DNA of 64,000 nt from Corallium rubrum (GCA_964035015.1 CAXIUP010000270.1:529001-593000), one strand, 5' to 3'. Positions 11,266 to 26,000 are shown, numbered from the stretch's first letter. Numbers and translations: made by a program. The notes: generated by a model not told the origin, from the letters alone.

Positions 11266-11538
11266 TTTTCAAGAACTATCAAGTGACTGAGCGGAGAACC
11301 TCACAAGAGAGAACCCCCCATTTTTTAAACTGTAAAACAAAAATCCTTACGATGGATGTCTCGAAGAAACAACACATTCGGTAAGGCTTCTTTACCTTTA
11401 TATTATCGCAATGCACTATAAGCGAACATATCAAACTCTCTCTCCCTCTTACACTCTACTCCTCTCCCTTTCTTACACTCTTCTAAATCTCCTATCATTA
11501 TACGATACACACAACACAACTCCTGTTCCCCTAAAAAT

Positions 11539-11578
11539 CCCTTCTGATGAAGACTGTAAGGTCGAAACGCGTCGAGGG
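11539..11578 (+). ncRNA. candidate minimal hammerhead ribozyme (type I)
   Basis: The core CTGATGA (11544-11550) and GAA (11564-11566) are present with the right layout. Stem I: CCCTT (11539-11543) pairs with GAGGG (11574-11578). Stem II: GACT (11552-11555) and GGTC (11560-11563) close a GUAA tetraloop, with one extra A at 11551. Stem III: A11567 pairs with U11572 across a CGCG loop, followed by the cleavage-site C11573. This one-base-pair stem III is the shape I recall for ribozymes in Penelope-like elements and retrozymes. The extra A between core and stem II is the main irregularity. No retroelement coding sequence adjoins it here. Confidence 0.6.
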
Positions 11579-11641
11579 TTGCCGACTTTTACAGACAAAA
11601 TACCTTTTTCCCAACGCATTCTTATCCATTCACCCTAATTC

Positions 11642-11951
11642 ATACTCTATACTCTATACTCTATACTCTATACTCTATACTCTATACTCTATACTCTATA
11701 CTCTATACTCTATACTCTATACTCTATACTCTATACTCTATACTCTATACTCTATACTCTATACTCTATACTCTATACTCTATACTCTATACTCTATACT
11801 CTATACTCTAAATACTCTATACTCTATACTCTATACTCTATACTCTATACTCTATACTCTATACTCTATACTCTATACTCTATACTCTATACTCTATACT
11901 CTATACTCTATACTCTATACTCTATACTCTATTCTCTATACTCTATACTCT
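11642..11951. repeat. 7-bp satellite (ATACTCT)n
   Basis: About 44 head-to-tail copies of atactct, broken only by small variants near 11,810 (ctctaaatactc) and 11,930 (ctctattctc). It has no stop in one frame only because the unit cycles through 21 bases; it is not a gene. It starts about 60 bp after the hammerhead candidate. Confidence 0.97.
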
Positions 11952-12228
11952 ACCTACGGCCTTTACTAATAATGAAAATGACATCTTCGTTTTATATATA
12001 CATATCTCTTAAATAAGTTTATTTCTGTAATCCTACAATGCGATGGTTCTGCTTAAGAACCTAGCTTGTATTGTTTGATAATCTGTATTACACACAATGT
12101 TTAACACCAGTGTGGGTCCAAGTACATATCTATCAATGAAAATCAAGTTTGCTATATAGGTATAGTTTTATAGCTTTACATGTATTTGTGTACACACTAC
12201 CCCAACAGTTCGCACTGGTCATATTTTA

Positions 12229-12328
12229 ACAAATCTGATTGGCTAATGTCCAAAGTCTTTTGGATGTTCGAAGTTTTTGCAGGAGCCAATCAAATCTCTT
12301 AACGCCTTATTGTGCACTTCATGTAATA
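12229..12328 (-). mobile_element. partial MITE, related to the one at 15,919
   Basis: The sequence acaaatctgattggctaatgtcc ... gagccaatcaaatctcttaacgc ... cacttcatg matches, in reverse orientation, the interior of the element at 15919-16061. Its far end is cut by the next MITE. Confidence 0.55.
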
Positions 12329-12466
12329 GATCAAACACGAGAAAGAGTGTTTCATCCGATATCCAGTCACCGAGAAGTGGTTGAAAAACGAGGCCGTAGG
12401 GCAAGTTTTTTAACCAATTTCGAGGTGACTGGATAGAGGATGAAACACGCTTTCGAGTGTTTGATC
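12329..12466. mobile_element. TA-flanked MITE with about 40-bp inverted ends
   Basis: gatcaaacacgagaaagagtgtttcatc at the left pairs with gatgaaacacgctttcgagtgtttgatc at the right, and TA stands on both sides (12327-12328, 12467-12468). This is the pattern of a non-autonomous Tc1/mariner-like element. It sits inside the older MITE at 12,229. Confidence 0.7.
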
Positions 12467-13590
12467 TAGCTTCTCAAACAAATCAGTATTTTATGAAAAA
12501 ATTAGGTTTAAAGCTGGCAAAATTCTATGCTAATTAAGACCGGGTATCTAGTTCACAGTCTCGGTACTGATTTCCTTTGTTTTCATCTTATGAATTATTA
12601 AAATTATACTTCCTTGGGAAATTTTCTTTCTTCAAAGAGGCAATTATATGCACTACTAACTGTTGGGACAGTGTAAACTAATTGCTTTGTAGTTTTGCTA
12701 TTTATTTAATTTCATTTGCTGGAATTTGCAGATATAGTTTTACTCTGGGTTAAAATTGTTTTGAAGAAGGTATTTAAAAACAAAAAATATATACATACAA
12801 ATAATATAAATACATATCAACCTCAAAATTGTTTAATGAATATATACGTAGAGTATTTAAATAATAGTCAATAATTGGTTTGTGATACTGTTAATATATA
12901 AATACTACAAAAATTACCAGAATGTCTTTTTCTAAAGAAAGGTTGTTCAAAATGTGTTGTTCAAAAGGTGGCCAAATGTTCATTTTATATGACATCAAGC
13001 CTAGAAATGCAGCAACAAGCAAGACTGTAGATTACAACCTTGCACGCAATGTTTTATCTCCGCTACCACAGCCCCTAGTCTGTTGGTCACATGCGGTTGT
13101 CTAGTTTAGTAACTCTTGTCCTAATGACAAAAGAAACTTCACAACCTAGAACGCTACAGTAAGGAAATTAGAGTGGTGTGTATTCGCAGGCTCAGGGTCA
13201 CAACCAGGGTGCGCGTTACAACCCCTGCCTTTTTGCCACACCTGTCAATTTTTTGCGTATTCTGCATATCTAGCATCCCAAATTATTTAGAAATCAGAAC
13301 GATTTTGTCTTTTTTCGCGTACCACCCCTGCCCTCAGGATTTTCTAGTTGCACGTTTATATTTACCCAACGACAAGCTATCAATATGGCATTCCGCATTC
13401 GAGACCAAGCTCCGAAGTATCTCGGGAGTGTACCCTAAAATAGTGTAATATTGCAATCGAATTCGACAAAACAAAATAACCATTTACAACCTCCTATATT
13501 TACCAAGTCGCCAATTCGAGTAAATAGCACCGCGGACCTATTTTTAACCTTCCAAATACGGTCAAAAAATTATAATTCAGACCCCTTAAA
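12467..13590. other. no recognisable gene
   Basis: AT-rich sequence with short ORFs only. The end (about 13,540) repeats a word from the array at 10.7 kb (aaccttccaaatac, then tcaaaaaat). Nothing else that I can support. Confidence 0.5.
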
Positions 13591-14101
13591 GTGCTTATAT
13601 CACTTGTGGGGTTTTAACATATTTAAATAGATCAAAAAAAGTTATTTAATAAGTTGTTTTGCCGTTTTTGATTTAGTTTAATAGTTTCTGAAATATAGGC
13701 CTTAAACATGCCAATTTGGACCTTTCGCCAAAAATTTCCGTCGTTCATTTTTAAGCACGGAGGCCTGGGACTCAGGAACCTAAGACGACCGTCTTCTTAG
13801 TTGGAATCAATTTGCGTACTGGACAACGGGTGTGAGCTCGACATTTCGCTTTTTCAGTCAAATATATGTGTTTTTGTGAATCAATAAGCCGAAACGTAGT
13901 TGTTTTGAATTGACCTGTTCCTGAGTCCCAGGCCTCCAAGGTTTTAAAATGAACGACGGAAATTTTTGAAAATTACATGGCATGTTCAGAAGCCAATATG
14001 TCAGGAACTATTTGACTAAATCAAAAACGGCAAAATAACTTATTAACTAAAATTTCTTGTTCTATTCAAACACATTAAAACCCCACAAGTGATATAAGCA
14101 C
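13591..14101. mobile_element. foldback element with arms of about 185 bp
   Basis: The left arm 13591-13779 (gtgcttatatcacttgtggggttttaa ... ggaggcctgggactcaggaac) is an imperfect reverse complement of the right arm 13917-14101. The loop is about 137 bp. No ORF and no clear target duplication seen. Likely a non-autonomous DNA element. Confidence 0.7.
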
Positions 14102-15269
14102 GTTAAGTTAAGACGACTCCTTAATTAACTAGATCCTAAGGATAGTGCAAAGTTTCTAGTCAAAGATAATAACAATTTTTGCCGCGTGTACGGACAGAGC
14201 TGCCAGTCCCGCAACCTGCCAGTCCATTTTCCAAAGCAAAGACCAATAATAAAATAATAGAAACCAAAACTCAGACAAACAACCCAAAATAGAATTTTGA
14301 GGGATTCTTAAAGAGTCATTTCTTTTGTCAAGAGCGCAAAAAAAAATATTATAAACTCCGACAAACATGCATGATGTGTTGCTGCGACAACAAACGATGA
14401 ATACTGACATCTTTTGTGCCCTTTGCTATTGTTTTCCAGTCAACTGTTGACAACAACAACTTTTTGAACTTCTCGAAATTTTTGCATAAAAAGCTTGGTG
14501 TATCACAAGACTTTCTGTTCTATATTAATACGTATCGTTTGACGTCCAGTCGATCCAGATCAAAATTGACTAAACTCTGCCAAGTAGATGTAAAGATAAG
14601 TAAGTTTTTGTTGCCTTTACGAATTACGATCGTCTGATGATTATGTTGCTATAGCTTCAGGATACTACCTTGCGATCGTCTGCCCAATCACGCAACAAGT
14701 TCACGCAGGTACAAATACATGCAGAACCATTCATGTTCTATAATATATGGCCAGGGTTCTTCGTACAGTTGTTTATAATAAACAGTTTATTGAACTCAAA
14801 TCAAAATGCGAAGACAGTCCACAATCTCCAGTATACACAATTTGTTATTGAGCTGACATGCAAAACACTCTACAAACAGACTCAACATGCCAGACCATAT
14901 TAAAGTTGAATATAAAGCTTTTAATATTTATTCGCGCCTTCCGTTAGGCAGACAATAAATCCTTTCGTCCAGACCATATTCAATTAGCCATGCAGCTAAG
15001 CCTAGAAAGTCGTTTCGAGAAAAAAATTGATCGCTCCTTTGCGTTTCTCCGCCATTGTTGTATTCGCCAGTCGCAAACAAAACCACGCGTGTGCAGTTCT
15101 ATTCTAATATATTCCGGGGGAAAACTTCTTTCATTCTCGATATATTATAATGCAGCAGGATTTTACACGTCTTTCAAGAAATACCCATAGATAAGGTACA
15201 AACCTGATACTATAGTGTTTCACATTTTCACTGGTTTTAGCGGGGGACACCTTTCAACTACGACAAGTA
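14102..15269. other. no recognisable gene
   Basis: Short ORFs without family motifs. A word near 14,136 (aaggatagtgcaaagttt) recurs at about 27,997, so part of this is dispersed repeat. Confidence 0.45.
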
Positions 15270-15360
15270 CGTATGCAACCTCGTACCCAGGGTCTTATCT
15301 CCTCTCCCTCGTCCCCGCCCAACCGCTGCGAAACGACCCTGGTCCAGGCTGGTCACGTGC
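15270..15360 (+). repeat. dispersed GC-rich repeat, partner of 18,656
   Basis: tgcaacctcgtacccagggtc ... gaccctggtccaggctggtcacgtg. A diverged reverse-complement copy lies at 18656-18736 (cacgtgaccagcctggatcagggtc ... cctgggtacgaggt). The pair faces inward across 3.3 kb, so they could be two insertions or ends of one unit. Confidence 0.6.
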
Positions 15361-15918
15361 TGCCCAAAATATGGGCAGTACAAAATAAATTTAGTGTGGG
15401 CATGGTGTGGGTATAGGGTGGTACAAAAAACTTTCTCGACTTACCGACCGGCCAGATAAAATGTCACGACTCACGAAAGGTGCACAACTGCTTGGAGAAA
15501 CAATCCGAAACGAGATATAATTTAATAAGAATGCCAAAGTCTCAAAGATCAATATTTTGCTGGATTTGTAGCGCTGGCGATATGTGTCATTGATGGGAGA
15601 ATATTCGTTTTAAGCATTGAAATCGCGAGGCTTTTAACTGGACGTATTCATTTAAATATAACGGCAGCTTTCGCGTGTGGTATTCAACAACGTACAGGTG
15701 AAACACATACGTATTTTATTGTTTATATTGAGAGTTTGAAACAGTCTTCCATTTCATTATCAACTGTGAGGTTTACTGTGCTGCGTTGTTTTGACCAGTT
15801 CCCATGCGGACAAAATTATGGTCAGTTGGTCACAAATATATTTGACATAAAATGCCAATTTTCAAGTTCATTTTAAAAAGCGTAGTCGATATCCGCACCT
15901 ATTATATTTTAAACAATA

Positions 15919-16061
15919 GACCTTTCCGCACGAAGTGCGTGGATAACGCGTTGAGAGATTTGATTGGCTCTCGCAAAACTTCGGACAATCATTGGACATT
16001 AGCCAATCAGATTTGTCAAAAAGAATGATCATGGGATCCATTCACTTCATGCGGAAAGGTC
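15919..16061. mobile_element. TA-flanked MITE, 143 bp
   Basis: Ends gacctttccgcacgaagtg and cacttcatgcggaaaggtc are inverted repeats, flanked by TA (15917-15918, 16062-16063). The interior contains a second inverted pair (gatttgattggct and agccaatcagatt). Related copy at 12,229. Confidence 0.75.
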
Positions 16062-16329
16062 TATTGGCGAGGGACTATAATTTACTACGACGTGTTATTA
16101 ATATAGTCCGAAAAGCGGCGGGTATTAGGTTGTTGCGTTTAAAACGATCAAAACTAAAAGATACGTAACAAGTTAACTTGAACGGGGGTTTCTTTATCGG
16201 ACAAGAAGTTTGTGTCTTTGTGACAGCCAAGAAGCAGAAAAATCGATAAGACATGCCGCTTTCTTGAAGTCTACTGAAAGTACTATTTCTTTAATTAAAC
16301 AACAGTGCATTCAGAAATGAAGAACAGGC

Positions 16330-16770
16330 CCGGATTTACCAATTTTGGGCCTACAGGCTAAGTGTGACGAGGGGTGGTCCGGGGGCATGTCCCCCCGGCA
16401 TTTTTTTTGAATTTTGGGTCTCTGAAACAGCATTTCCCGCATTTTGAGGACACTTTTGAGCAAAATATAAAGGTATGAAATTTTTTAACAGTTTCTCATC
16501 ATTTTTTCCCGTCCCAAAACGTGGGCCGTCCAAATTGTGAGTCTACAGGCTATATAGCCTGCTTGCACCTTGCTGCTAATTTCATAGAATTCAAAGCAAT
16601 CAACGGTGTCTAATTGAAAGAAAAATGAAACTTGTGGTGCACAATCCTAGGGGATTTTTTTAAATTTGGGTCTCTAAAATGGCATTTCCCGCGATCTGAC
16701 AGCACATTTGAGCAAAATTTTGAAAGTTTTAAAACATACTTTTAATGGCACGTTTTAGCATTTTTACAAA
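16330..16770. repeat. dispersed repeat fragments (two tandem-like copies)
   Basis: A segment like gggtctctgaaacagcatttcccgcattttgaggacacttttgagcaaaat occurs at about 16,420 and again, diverged, at about 16,670. A third copy lies at about 44,265-44,345. This suggests the tail of a dispersed element. No coding potential. Confidence 0.5.
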
Positions 16771-16994
16771 ATTGGATGATTTTTCAACTTTATTGAGAAA
16801 ATTACAGCATTATATATTTACAAAGCCAACTAAAATATTAGTTAGGCTAGCGAAACGAGACAGGCCGAGGCGCATTCCTACCTTGTGGTCTCAGGTCCGC
16901 GCAGGCGGTTTACTTAGTGTACAGTATTACCTTCGGCGTGTATGACGTATCACGTAAACGGCACGGTGACGCGTAGTTATGATATTAGAGACTT

Positions 16995-17356
16995 TAAGAT
17001 CTACGACGCGGCTAGCTCGACGACGCGTCCTTAAAAAGCAATGCATTTAAATGAAGACGGTAAATTAACTGTCTGTTTCATGTTTAAGCTTGTTTAATGA
17101 CTTTCAAGACGCTCCAGTTCTTGCTAAAACGGCTTTAGTGTCTGAGCTGAAGTCAACGTTAAGAAACAGCTGTCACTTGTCAACGTGTTCGCGTTGTTCT
17201 GAAGACGTAAAAATGCTGAGAGTGGCGTTGTTCATAGAACGAGGACGGTATTGATATATACTCCTGGGATTACAAATTATTCATTCACTTTGTTTTAATT
17301 AAGAATTCTTTTGTTTTTAAGGCGCGTCGTCAAGCTTAGGCGCGTCGTGGATCTTA
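16995..17356. mobile_element. small element with GC-rich inverted ends (acgacgcg)
   Basis: taagatctacgacgcggctagctcgacgacgcgtccttaaaaa at the left pairs with tttttaaggcgcgtcgtcaagcttaggcgcgtcgtggatctta at the right (17314-17356). The interior of about 276 bp is noncoding. A MITE is the simplest reading. Confidence 0.6.
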
Positions 17357-18655
17357 ATTAAACTAACTAAAATGAGTAATGACAAGCCAACATGTCATTT
17401 TGGTGTAATTATTAGAACAAATGTGCGCCACGCGGCGCCAGCATACTACGTATATTTCTGCACCAATATAATGTAGGTTCACGAATAAACCGCGCCGAAG
17501 ATCTTCGGCACATCCTACAAACTTTCCACCGTGGTTAAACTCCTAGCAGACTGCAGTTTTCTATAGTATTAGTCTGAGAGCATGTCTTGGATGTGTTTGC
17601 CTTTGTCAATTGTCCTGAGCAGTAAAATGTTAGATGTTCGTCTAAGTCACTCAGCCAACCTAACATGAAGTAGCTAAGGGGGCTGCGATCCTTTGCGCTG
17701 ACCAAATGCATTGTGGCTTCTGTCTGTAGACAAGTTGCTGTTGCTGAAATCTCTATTGAATAAAACTTACTGGAAGTCGAAGATTCATTGGGGAAAAAAC
17801 ACCTAACTTGTAGGTAACTTGGTACTGTTGTAATTTGGTACAACAACAGATGAATACTTGGAAAAAGTCAAGATTTGAAAGTCAAAAAAATCAAATGTCG
17901 TTTAATAAATTGTATCGTACTGTCGTGCATAATTTATTCGTAATTCGTAATTCAATCCCAGATTGAGTTTCTAGGTCCGGTAACCGGACCTAGAAAAGTG
18001 CTTGGATAAAACCCTGGCCTATCGGTAAATCGGGGCCTGATGCAGGCAGATGACAACAAAAGTTCAACATTTCACCTTTGCCTTATTAAATGTGTCTACT
18101 GGCTTGCTATAGCATTATAGAATGATCTTGGTTTCAAATATTTTACTATTTTAGTACTGTTTATTTTTGTTTTCTTTGTCGTTGATTACTATTGTTCGAT
18201 ATTTTAATATACTTCGCCGAATGGAGGAGCGGCAACAGTTTTCGTTGTGACGTATTCATATTTCACGATCAAGCGACGAAAGATCAAATTTGCGAAGTAA
18301 CTGGAGTTTACATAAATAGAAAAATGATAAGATACCGATTGATCGACTATATATTGTATAATTTAATTATTTAAGCACCCAGGCTGACGATTATTAAACG
18401 AATGAGAATATCAAAAACTTTCTTCATTGTAAACTTAAATAAACACAGCGATTTACTATAAACTTTAGTTTACAAACAATAGCTGTCAAAACAACTTCTT
18501 TCAATTTTAAAATCGTGTCACCGGTTTAACCATTCATTTCAAAATCTAATACCAGAAAGCAAGACAAGATACGTATACATGCATTTCTTCGACAACGCGA
18601 GGTCAAGCATTGATACGCAGGGGACCCTCCAACAGTCGGAAATTTTGATAGACGA
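17357..18655. other. no recognisable gene
   Basis: Only short ORFs. The longest, on the minus strand at 17535-17846, has no motif I recognise and no splice or codon evidence, so I do not call it. Confidence 0.4.
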
Positions 18656-18736
18656 CACGTGACCAGCCTGGATCAGGGTCTTTTCGTAGCGGTGAGCGGG
18701 GGCAGTCCGCTGCCCTGGGTACGAGGTCGGTATGTA
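18656..18736 (-). repeat. inverted partner of the repeat at 15,270
   Basis: cacgtgaccagcctggatcagggtc ... gccctgggtacgaggt, reverse complement of 15270-15360 with several differences. Confidence 0.6.
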
Positions 18737-18777
18737 TGTCGTTAAACCTGGTAATTTTACCCCCAGGAAAGTTTACA

Positions 18778-20842
<2,065 letters not shown>

Positions 20843-21393
20843 TTTAAAGTGCCCAGAAAACGAAAATTAAGTTTGTCTTATTTGAAAGAACACTCAAAAT
20901 GAGAAAGTAACAACTTTTGCAGTTTTTGGTTCCCTCGCTCTGTAGTCAAGATATTTCAGGTTGTTTGACATGCAAATTCAACATCTGGCGCCACATGTGC
21001 ATAATGTGTTATTGGGAAAAGCTATATATTTCAGTGACTATTATCAAATCAAATTAATTGAAAAAAACGCGTGGATGTGTTTCTGCTACAACATCAAACA
21101 TCTAGGTTTTCAAAGGATTATGTTTGGAAATAACAAAGATATATAACTTTCTCGGAAAAGTCATTATACACATGTGACGTCAAAATGGTTAATTTGCATA
21201 TTAACTCTTTTCTGTCCATTGATTTTACGCCAGGCGATTTTATTCACTTCTGGGGAAGTCCTCGGACAAGAATGAGTTAAAAAAACCCAAATATATCTCA
21301 ACAACTTAGCAAGGAAACGAAAAACTGCAAAAGATGTTACTCTGTTGTTTTAAGTGTTCGCTCGCCAAAATCGTTTCATAGGCACTTTAAGTA
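20843..21393. mobile_element. degenerate foldback element, about 550 bp
   Basis: The left segment (aaagtgcccagaaaacga ... gcagtttttggttccctcgct) pairs with the right one (agcaaggaaacgaaaaactgc ... tcgtttcataggcacttt). The aaagtgcc terminus is shared with the sequence at 22,730 upstream of the THAP gene, so this may be a non-autonomous relative of that element. The interior holds one copy of the dispersed hairpin (21,200-21,281). Confidence 0.5.
21200..21281. repeat. dispersed hairpin repeat, copy 1
   Basis: aactcttttctgtcc ... acgccaggcgattttattcac ... ggacaagaatgagtt. Related copies at about 36,840-36,925, 53,595-53,672 and 61,558-61,656. Ends pair as ctc(a/t)tt.ctgtcc and ggacaagaa.gag. 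Confidence 0.65.
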
Positions 21394-21672
21394 ATTAAAT
21401 TGACTAGCTAATGAACTTTGAGAATTGTACTGTAACATTATTTATTCCGGTGGGTTGGATAAAGGTGGGTGTTACGGGTTGTAAAGGAGTGTTGTTCTGA
21501 ATTTTAGTGAGTTTAAGTAAATGGATGCGAAAATCTAACCACGGTTTGTTTTTTTATTCAGAATAATCAATTATTCATTACCTTCAAACTCATTAGAAAA
21601 CAAAAGATGAAGATGAGGGTAACAACGGAAAACAATGACGATGGGAACTTAGTCGGTCGTTGTCGGTTTCTT

Positions 21673-21674
<2 letters not shown>

Positions 21675-21734
<60 letters not shown>

Positions 21735-21757
21735 ATTATTGTTGTTGTTGTTGTTGT
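21675..21757. repeat. (TTG)n microsatellite
   Basis: About 27 copies of ttg with one ttattattg variant. A run of 15 or so G follows at about 21,890. Confidence 0.97.
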
Positions 21758-22727
21758 TAGAATAAAGTAGTATTATATATTGAGATAGTTTTTTTTAATG
21801 TGTTGGAGACTGGACGGAGCTCTAAACCAGTCACATCATTTCCTTTTAATTGGTTACCCAGAAGGTTTTTTTCATTTATTTTTTTTTGGGGGGGGGGGGG
21901 GGGGTGAGAAAAAACCAGTTGGGTTTCCGTTTATGGAAAAAAATGAAAGCGTAATTGAGGGTTATCAGTGACTTTTAGTGTATCCGTTTTGGATCTATAA
22001 GAGTGTAGTGATGTCACTTATCGTTCCACCTTCTGTTGTTGGCGACGTGAAAATGGTTCAAAATTTTATTTTTTTTTCAAAATAAAAATAAAATGATTTC
22101 TTTGGCCTATGTTTTGTTTGTGTTGTGGGAGGTCCTTCTAGCGCGACGCCATGACATTGAATGAGTGTTTTTGTCTGACGTCATGAATTATATGTCTGTC
22201 TCTCTCTCGAAATCTTGGAGTAGAGTAGGAAGGTAGCAGTGTGTAGAGTTCTCGTAGCAGTTTAGTAGGAGAGACAAAAAATCACACTCCTTTGTCAGTC
22301 TTCGGATATGTAATGAGGGTGTACATGATATGTACCCATTTTGAAATGCAAATTCCTTAAAATAATAAACCCAATATGTCATTTTAACATTAATATAATA
22401 TCAGAAAATATTAATTCTCCATTTTTGAAGATCAGTAAAAAAAATTAATAATCATAAATCTTTGAAGGGGGGACATGTCAAAAGCATTTTTATTGGTCTA
22501 ATAACATGGTCCCAACTATCCAGGAAATACAAGAGTATTCTTTGAAAACTAGCGGTAAGAAGTTTGGCTGTATTCATCCTCCACTTATCAGAATCCCACT
22601 GTGCAACATTGTCCCTGATGAATTACATCTTTTCTTTACAGAAAGATCTAATTCTAAATTGCACTAAGAGAATATACATTTTTAAACTTTAAATCTATAG
22701 TTATAAGAATCTTTTTTTTGTTCTTTT

Positions 22728-22750
22728 TAAAGTGCCTATACGACCAAATG
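22728..22750 (+). repeat. possible terminal repeat of the THAP element
   Basis: aaagtgcctatacgacc, about 280 bp before the THAP start codon, resembles the ends of the foldback at 20,843-21,393 (aaagtgcc / ggcacttt). I found no matching inverted copy downstream of 26,666, so this is tentative. Confidence 0.3.
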
Positions 22751-23011
22751 GGACTTTGCATTTTTCGAATCTTCGTGATCTGTAGATACGAAAATCTGAA
22801 AACAGAATTACATTTGGACTTTTCTTCTCAAAGTTATCGGCGTTTAAAAGTCCAAATTTTATTGACTAAAGCGTAAGGAGCTTGGAACCGAGTTAATGCC
22901 CTGTGACGTATTTATAGGAACTCATTCAAAGTAAGAGGAAAACCATAACACAGCAAAAATATTAACATATAGTGCGTCAAAGTTTATTGCGACAAGTCGT
23001 GAATTTCGAAA

Positions 23012-26000
23012 ATGCCAAATAGATGTGTTGTTGGTGGTTGTTCTAATGGTTCAAACCCAAAGCAGGGAACTTCGTTGCACTTTATACCATTTGCTGAGGA
23101 CGAAGAAAAGACGAAAGCAGTGGGTCGAATTTGTACGACTAAAGCGAGCCAAATGGGACCCGACTCCTAATTCAAGTATTTGCTCGGTACACTTCGCTAA
23201 AGAAGACTTTACAGAAAGGTTTTCGGGGGTTTCTAGTCCTAGACGTCGTTGGTTGGTTACCGACGAAATTGACATCGTCCCTATACCGAGACATCACAAA
23301 TGTGTCGATGAGAAACCTCTATCAGCTAGAGATAAAAGGAAGGTAGGTGTACAATAATATATATACAACATCTATAATATACAAATCTTGGTATTTTGTG
23401 GGATATGCGTAATTAAAAAAGTCCAATGTTCAACATCTTTTTGTTACTGTAAATTATTCGATTAGATTATAAAAGAAAATACGAGAACTTTGGTTGAAAA
23501 GGATAGCGAAGCCGTGAATGTTAGCGCTGAGTCACATTCGTTGGAGTTGAAACTTAGAAAACGAAACGACAGAGGAAATGCAATCCTTACTAGTTTCTTC
23601 AAGCCAAGCCAAGTATGTGTATAGTTGGGTTTTTTATTACAAAGTCACATTTAGCTATACCCAACAGCTAAATATCCCTTGTTTATATTTATAATTTTGA
23701 GTTGATATTTGAAACCATGGTCCTTTTACAATCAATGATGAAACCATTCTCATATTCCTTGCTCAATAGTGTAAACAAAAAAGCGTTCTCACCCAAACAG
23801 ATGGTTGTGTTAGTTGTGCTGCGTTATTGAAAGAAAGGGGAGAGATATGGAACAAGTACATTGATCTAAAAGTCAAATTCGAAGCAACAATCAAAGTGAA
23901 GCGAAATAAAGGTCAGTGTATACGATTAGTGTCAATAGCGGTTGTGTACGCGCTCATTGCTGGGAAAACCCCTCTATTTTCACTCAGGTTCGGCGTTCGG
24001 CAAGTCATGCAACTTCGTACCAATCGTTGACGCTTTTCATAGTTTAATAGTCACAATCAATAGTCATCCTATTCTTTACATTTATAGGTATTCAGTGTGA
24101 CATAATTTCAACTGGAGAAGGGCAGGAAGCGGAGACTGATGATAACGCAATACCCTTAACACAAAACGATGACGATGTGAACATGGACCATGACGCAGAT
24201 TCCGAAGAGGATGTTAGCGAAGACGACGCATCTGTTAACCAGGATTTCGAGTGCGAAACAGAGACAGAATCTGAGGCGGAAACATGTTTAGACAACAATA
24301 GGTAACACAAAATAAAACGCGCAAATAAACAAAAATATAGATATTGAGATTTGTGGTTCACTGCGAGGTTCACTGCATGGCAAGTCGTTAATCGGATTAA
24401 CGCGTTAATAATACCCGATTTTCTAAACAAATTTTAGGGTTTGCGTAAAGAATACAAATCTGCGACAGGAGAAAAAATTCGTCGTTTTCTTGTCACAATT
24501 ACTTTTGCTGTTCAAGTTTTTCCACTACTGTAAAACGGATAACCCTCTCGTTGAAGCTCAAAAAGCTGGAACTGCAGTTATTATAACAACAACTTGCTCA
24601 AACCCAAAATGTGGTAGACAACAGGATGTCTGGAGAAGTCAGCCTTTCATGCCTAGTTCACGGATAAATGCCGGTGATTTTCTTCTAAGCTTCGCCATTT
24701 TAGTTTCTGGAGGATCAGCCAGCAAAATTATTCACTTGTTTCAGCACATGGGACTTTCCAGCATATCTCTGACAACCTTTTTCCAACACCAACGTGTATG
24801 TGCAGCTGTTTATTTATATATGTATCAGGTCTACAAAGTTTAACTATTCTAGAGTATAATCACAAATGATCTTAGTTATTCACTCTTCCTGTCAGTAGTA
24901 TGTTGCAAAGTTCACTACTGAATGATATTTGATGAACTACGCAGGTATACTTCCAATTTTCAAAACCCATGCAGTTAGCAAATTATGGAACCTTGTAGGC
25001 GTTGTTGCAATTGCAAAATGCTACTTTACAATATTCGTGTGAAGTTTGCTGACTATTGACAGGAAGCAGTCGATACACGTGTAATAATGCGCTTTTTTGT
25101 ATTTTTTTAAAGACAAAACTATTTCCTGCAATCTTCCTTCACTGGAATCAATATCAGAAAAATATTCTGGACCAGCTCAAAAATTCAGGGTCATCTTTGG
25201 TGATATCTGGTGATGGAAGACACAGTGCTAAATATGGTGCTTATATACAGTATTTTGTTGTAGTGAACCTCAAATCATCCATTTTAGCTTAGTTCAGGTA
25301 AATAATATTTGTCTGCATTAACTATTTTGTATTGAAACAGTGTATTTGCTAATACATCAGTATTACATTAATATATGAACCATAAATTGTACATAACTGC
25401 AAAATTTCCAACTACTGATTGTACATGTCATTCCTACATGTAGATACATGTAAGAAAAACGTTGTGTTAAAGTTACTTAATGAGACCCTGCCATCTTACC
25501 CTATCTCAGAATTATTACAGCTTTATTGCAAATGGACAACCTGTTTCCATTTTAGAGAAATGAAGTTGGAAGCAGTAGTGCAATTGAATATGCTGCTTTT
25601 CAGAGATGCATGGACTTCCTTTTGCAAGAGCAAGGTTTGGGTATCTCTACCTTTGTGTCAGACAGGCATTCTAGCATTGCAAAGCACATGAGAGAAAAGC
25701 TACCTAACATAACCCATTATTTCGATATATGGCATTTGAAAACGAGTAAGTATCATAATCATGATGTTTATTACTTACATTCATACTGCAAAATCTCAAT
25801 TATAAGCCTTCTATATACAATCCCCATGTATTGCTACAAACCACTAAAATAAACAATCATATCCTTGTTCGTAGAGTTGCACAAGATATTGTCCGCATTA
25901 GCAAAGGAAGGAAATTGTTAAGAATTGGCTGAGTGGATACGCCCCTGTGAGAATCACCTTTATTGGAGTGTATGTGTTACTAAGTATTCAATATTTGTTT

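Noticed and set aside
11547-11969. 140-aa ORF of repeated YTLYSIL
   Set aside because: Translation of the 7-bp satellite; no protein signal.
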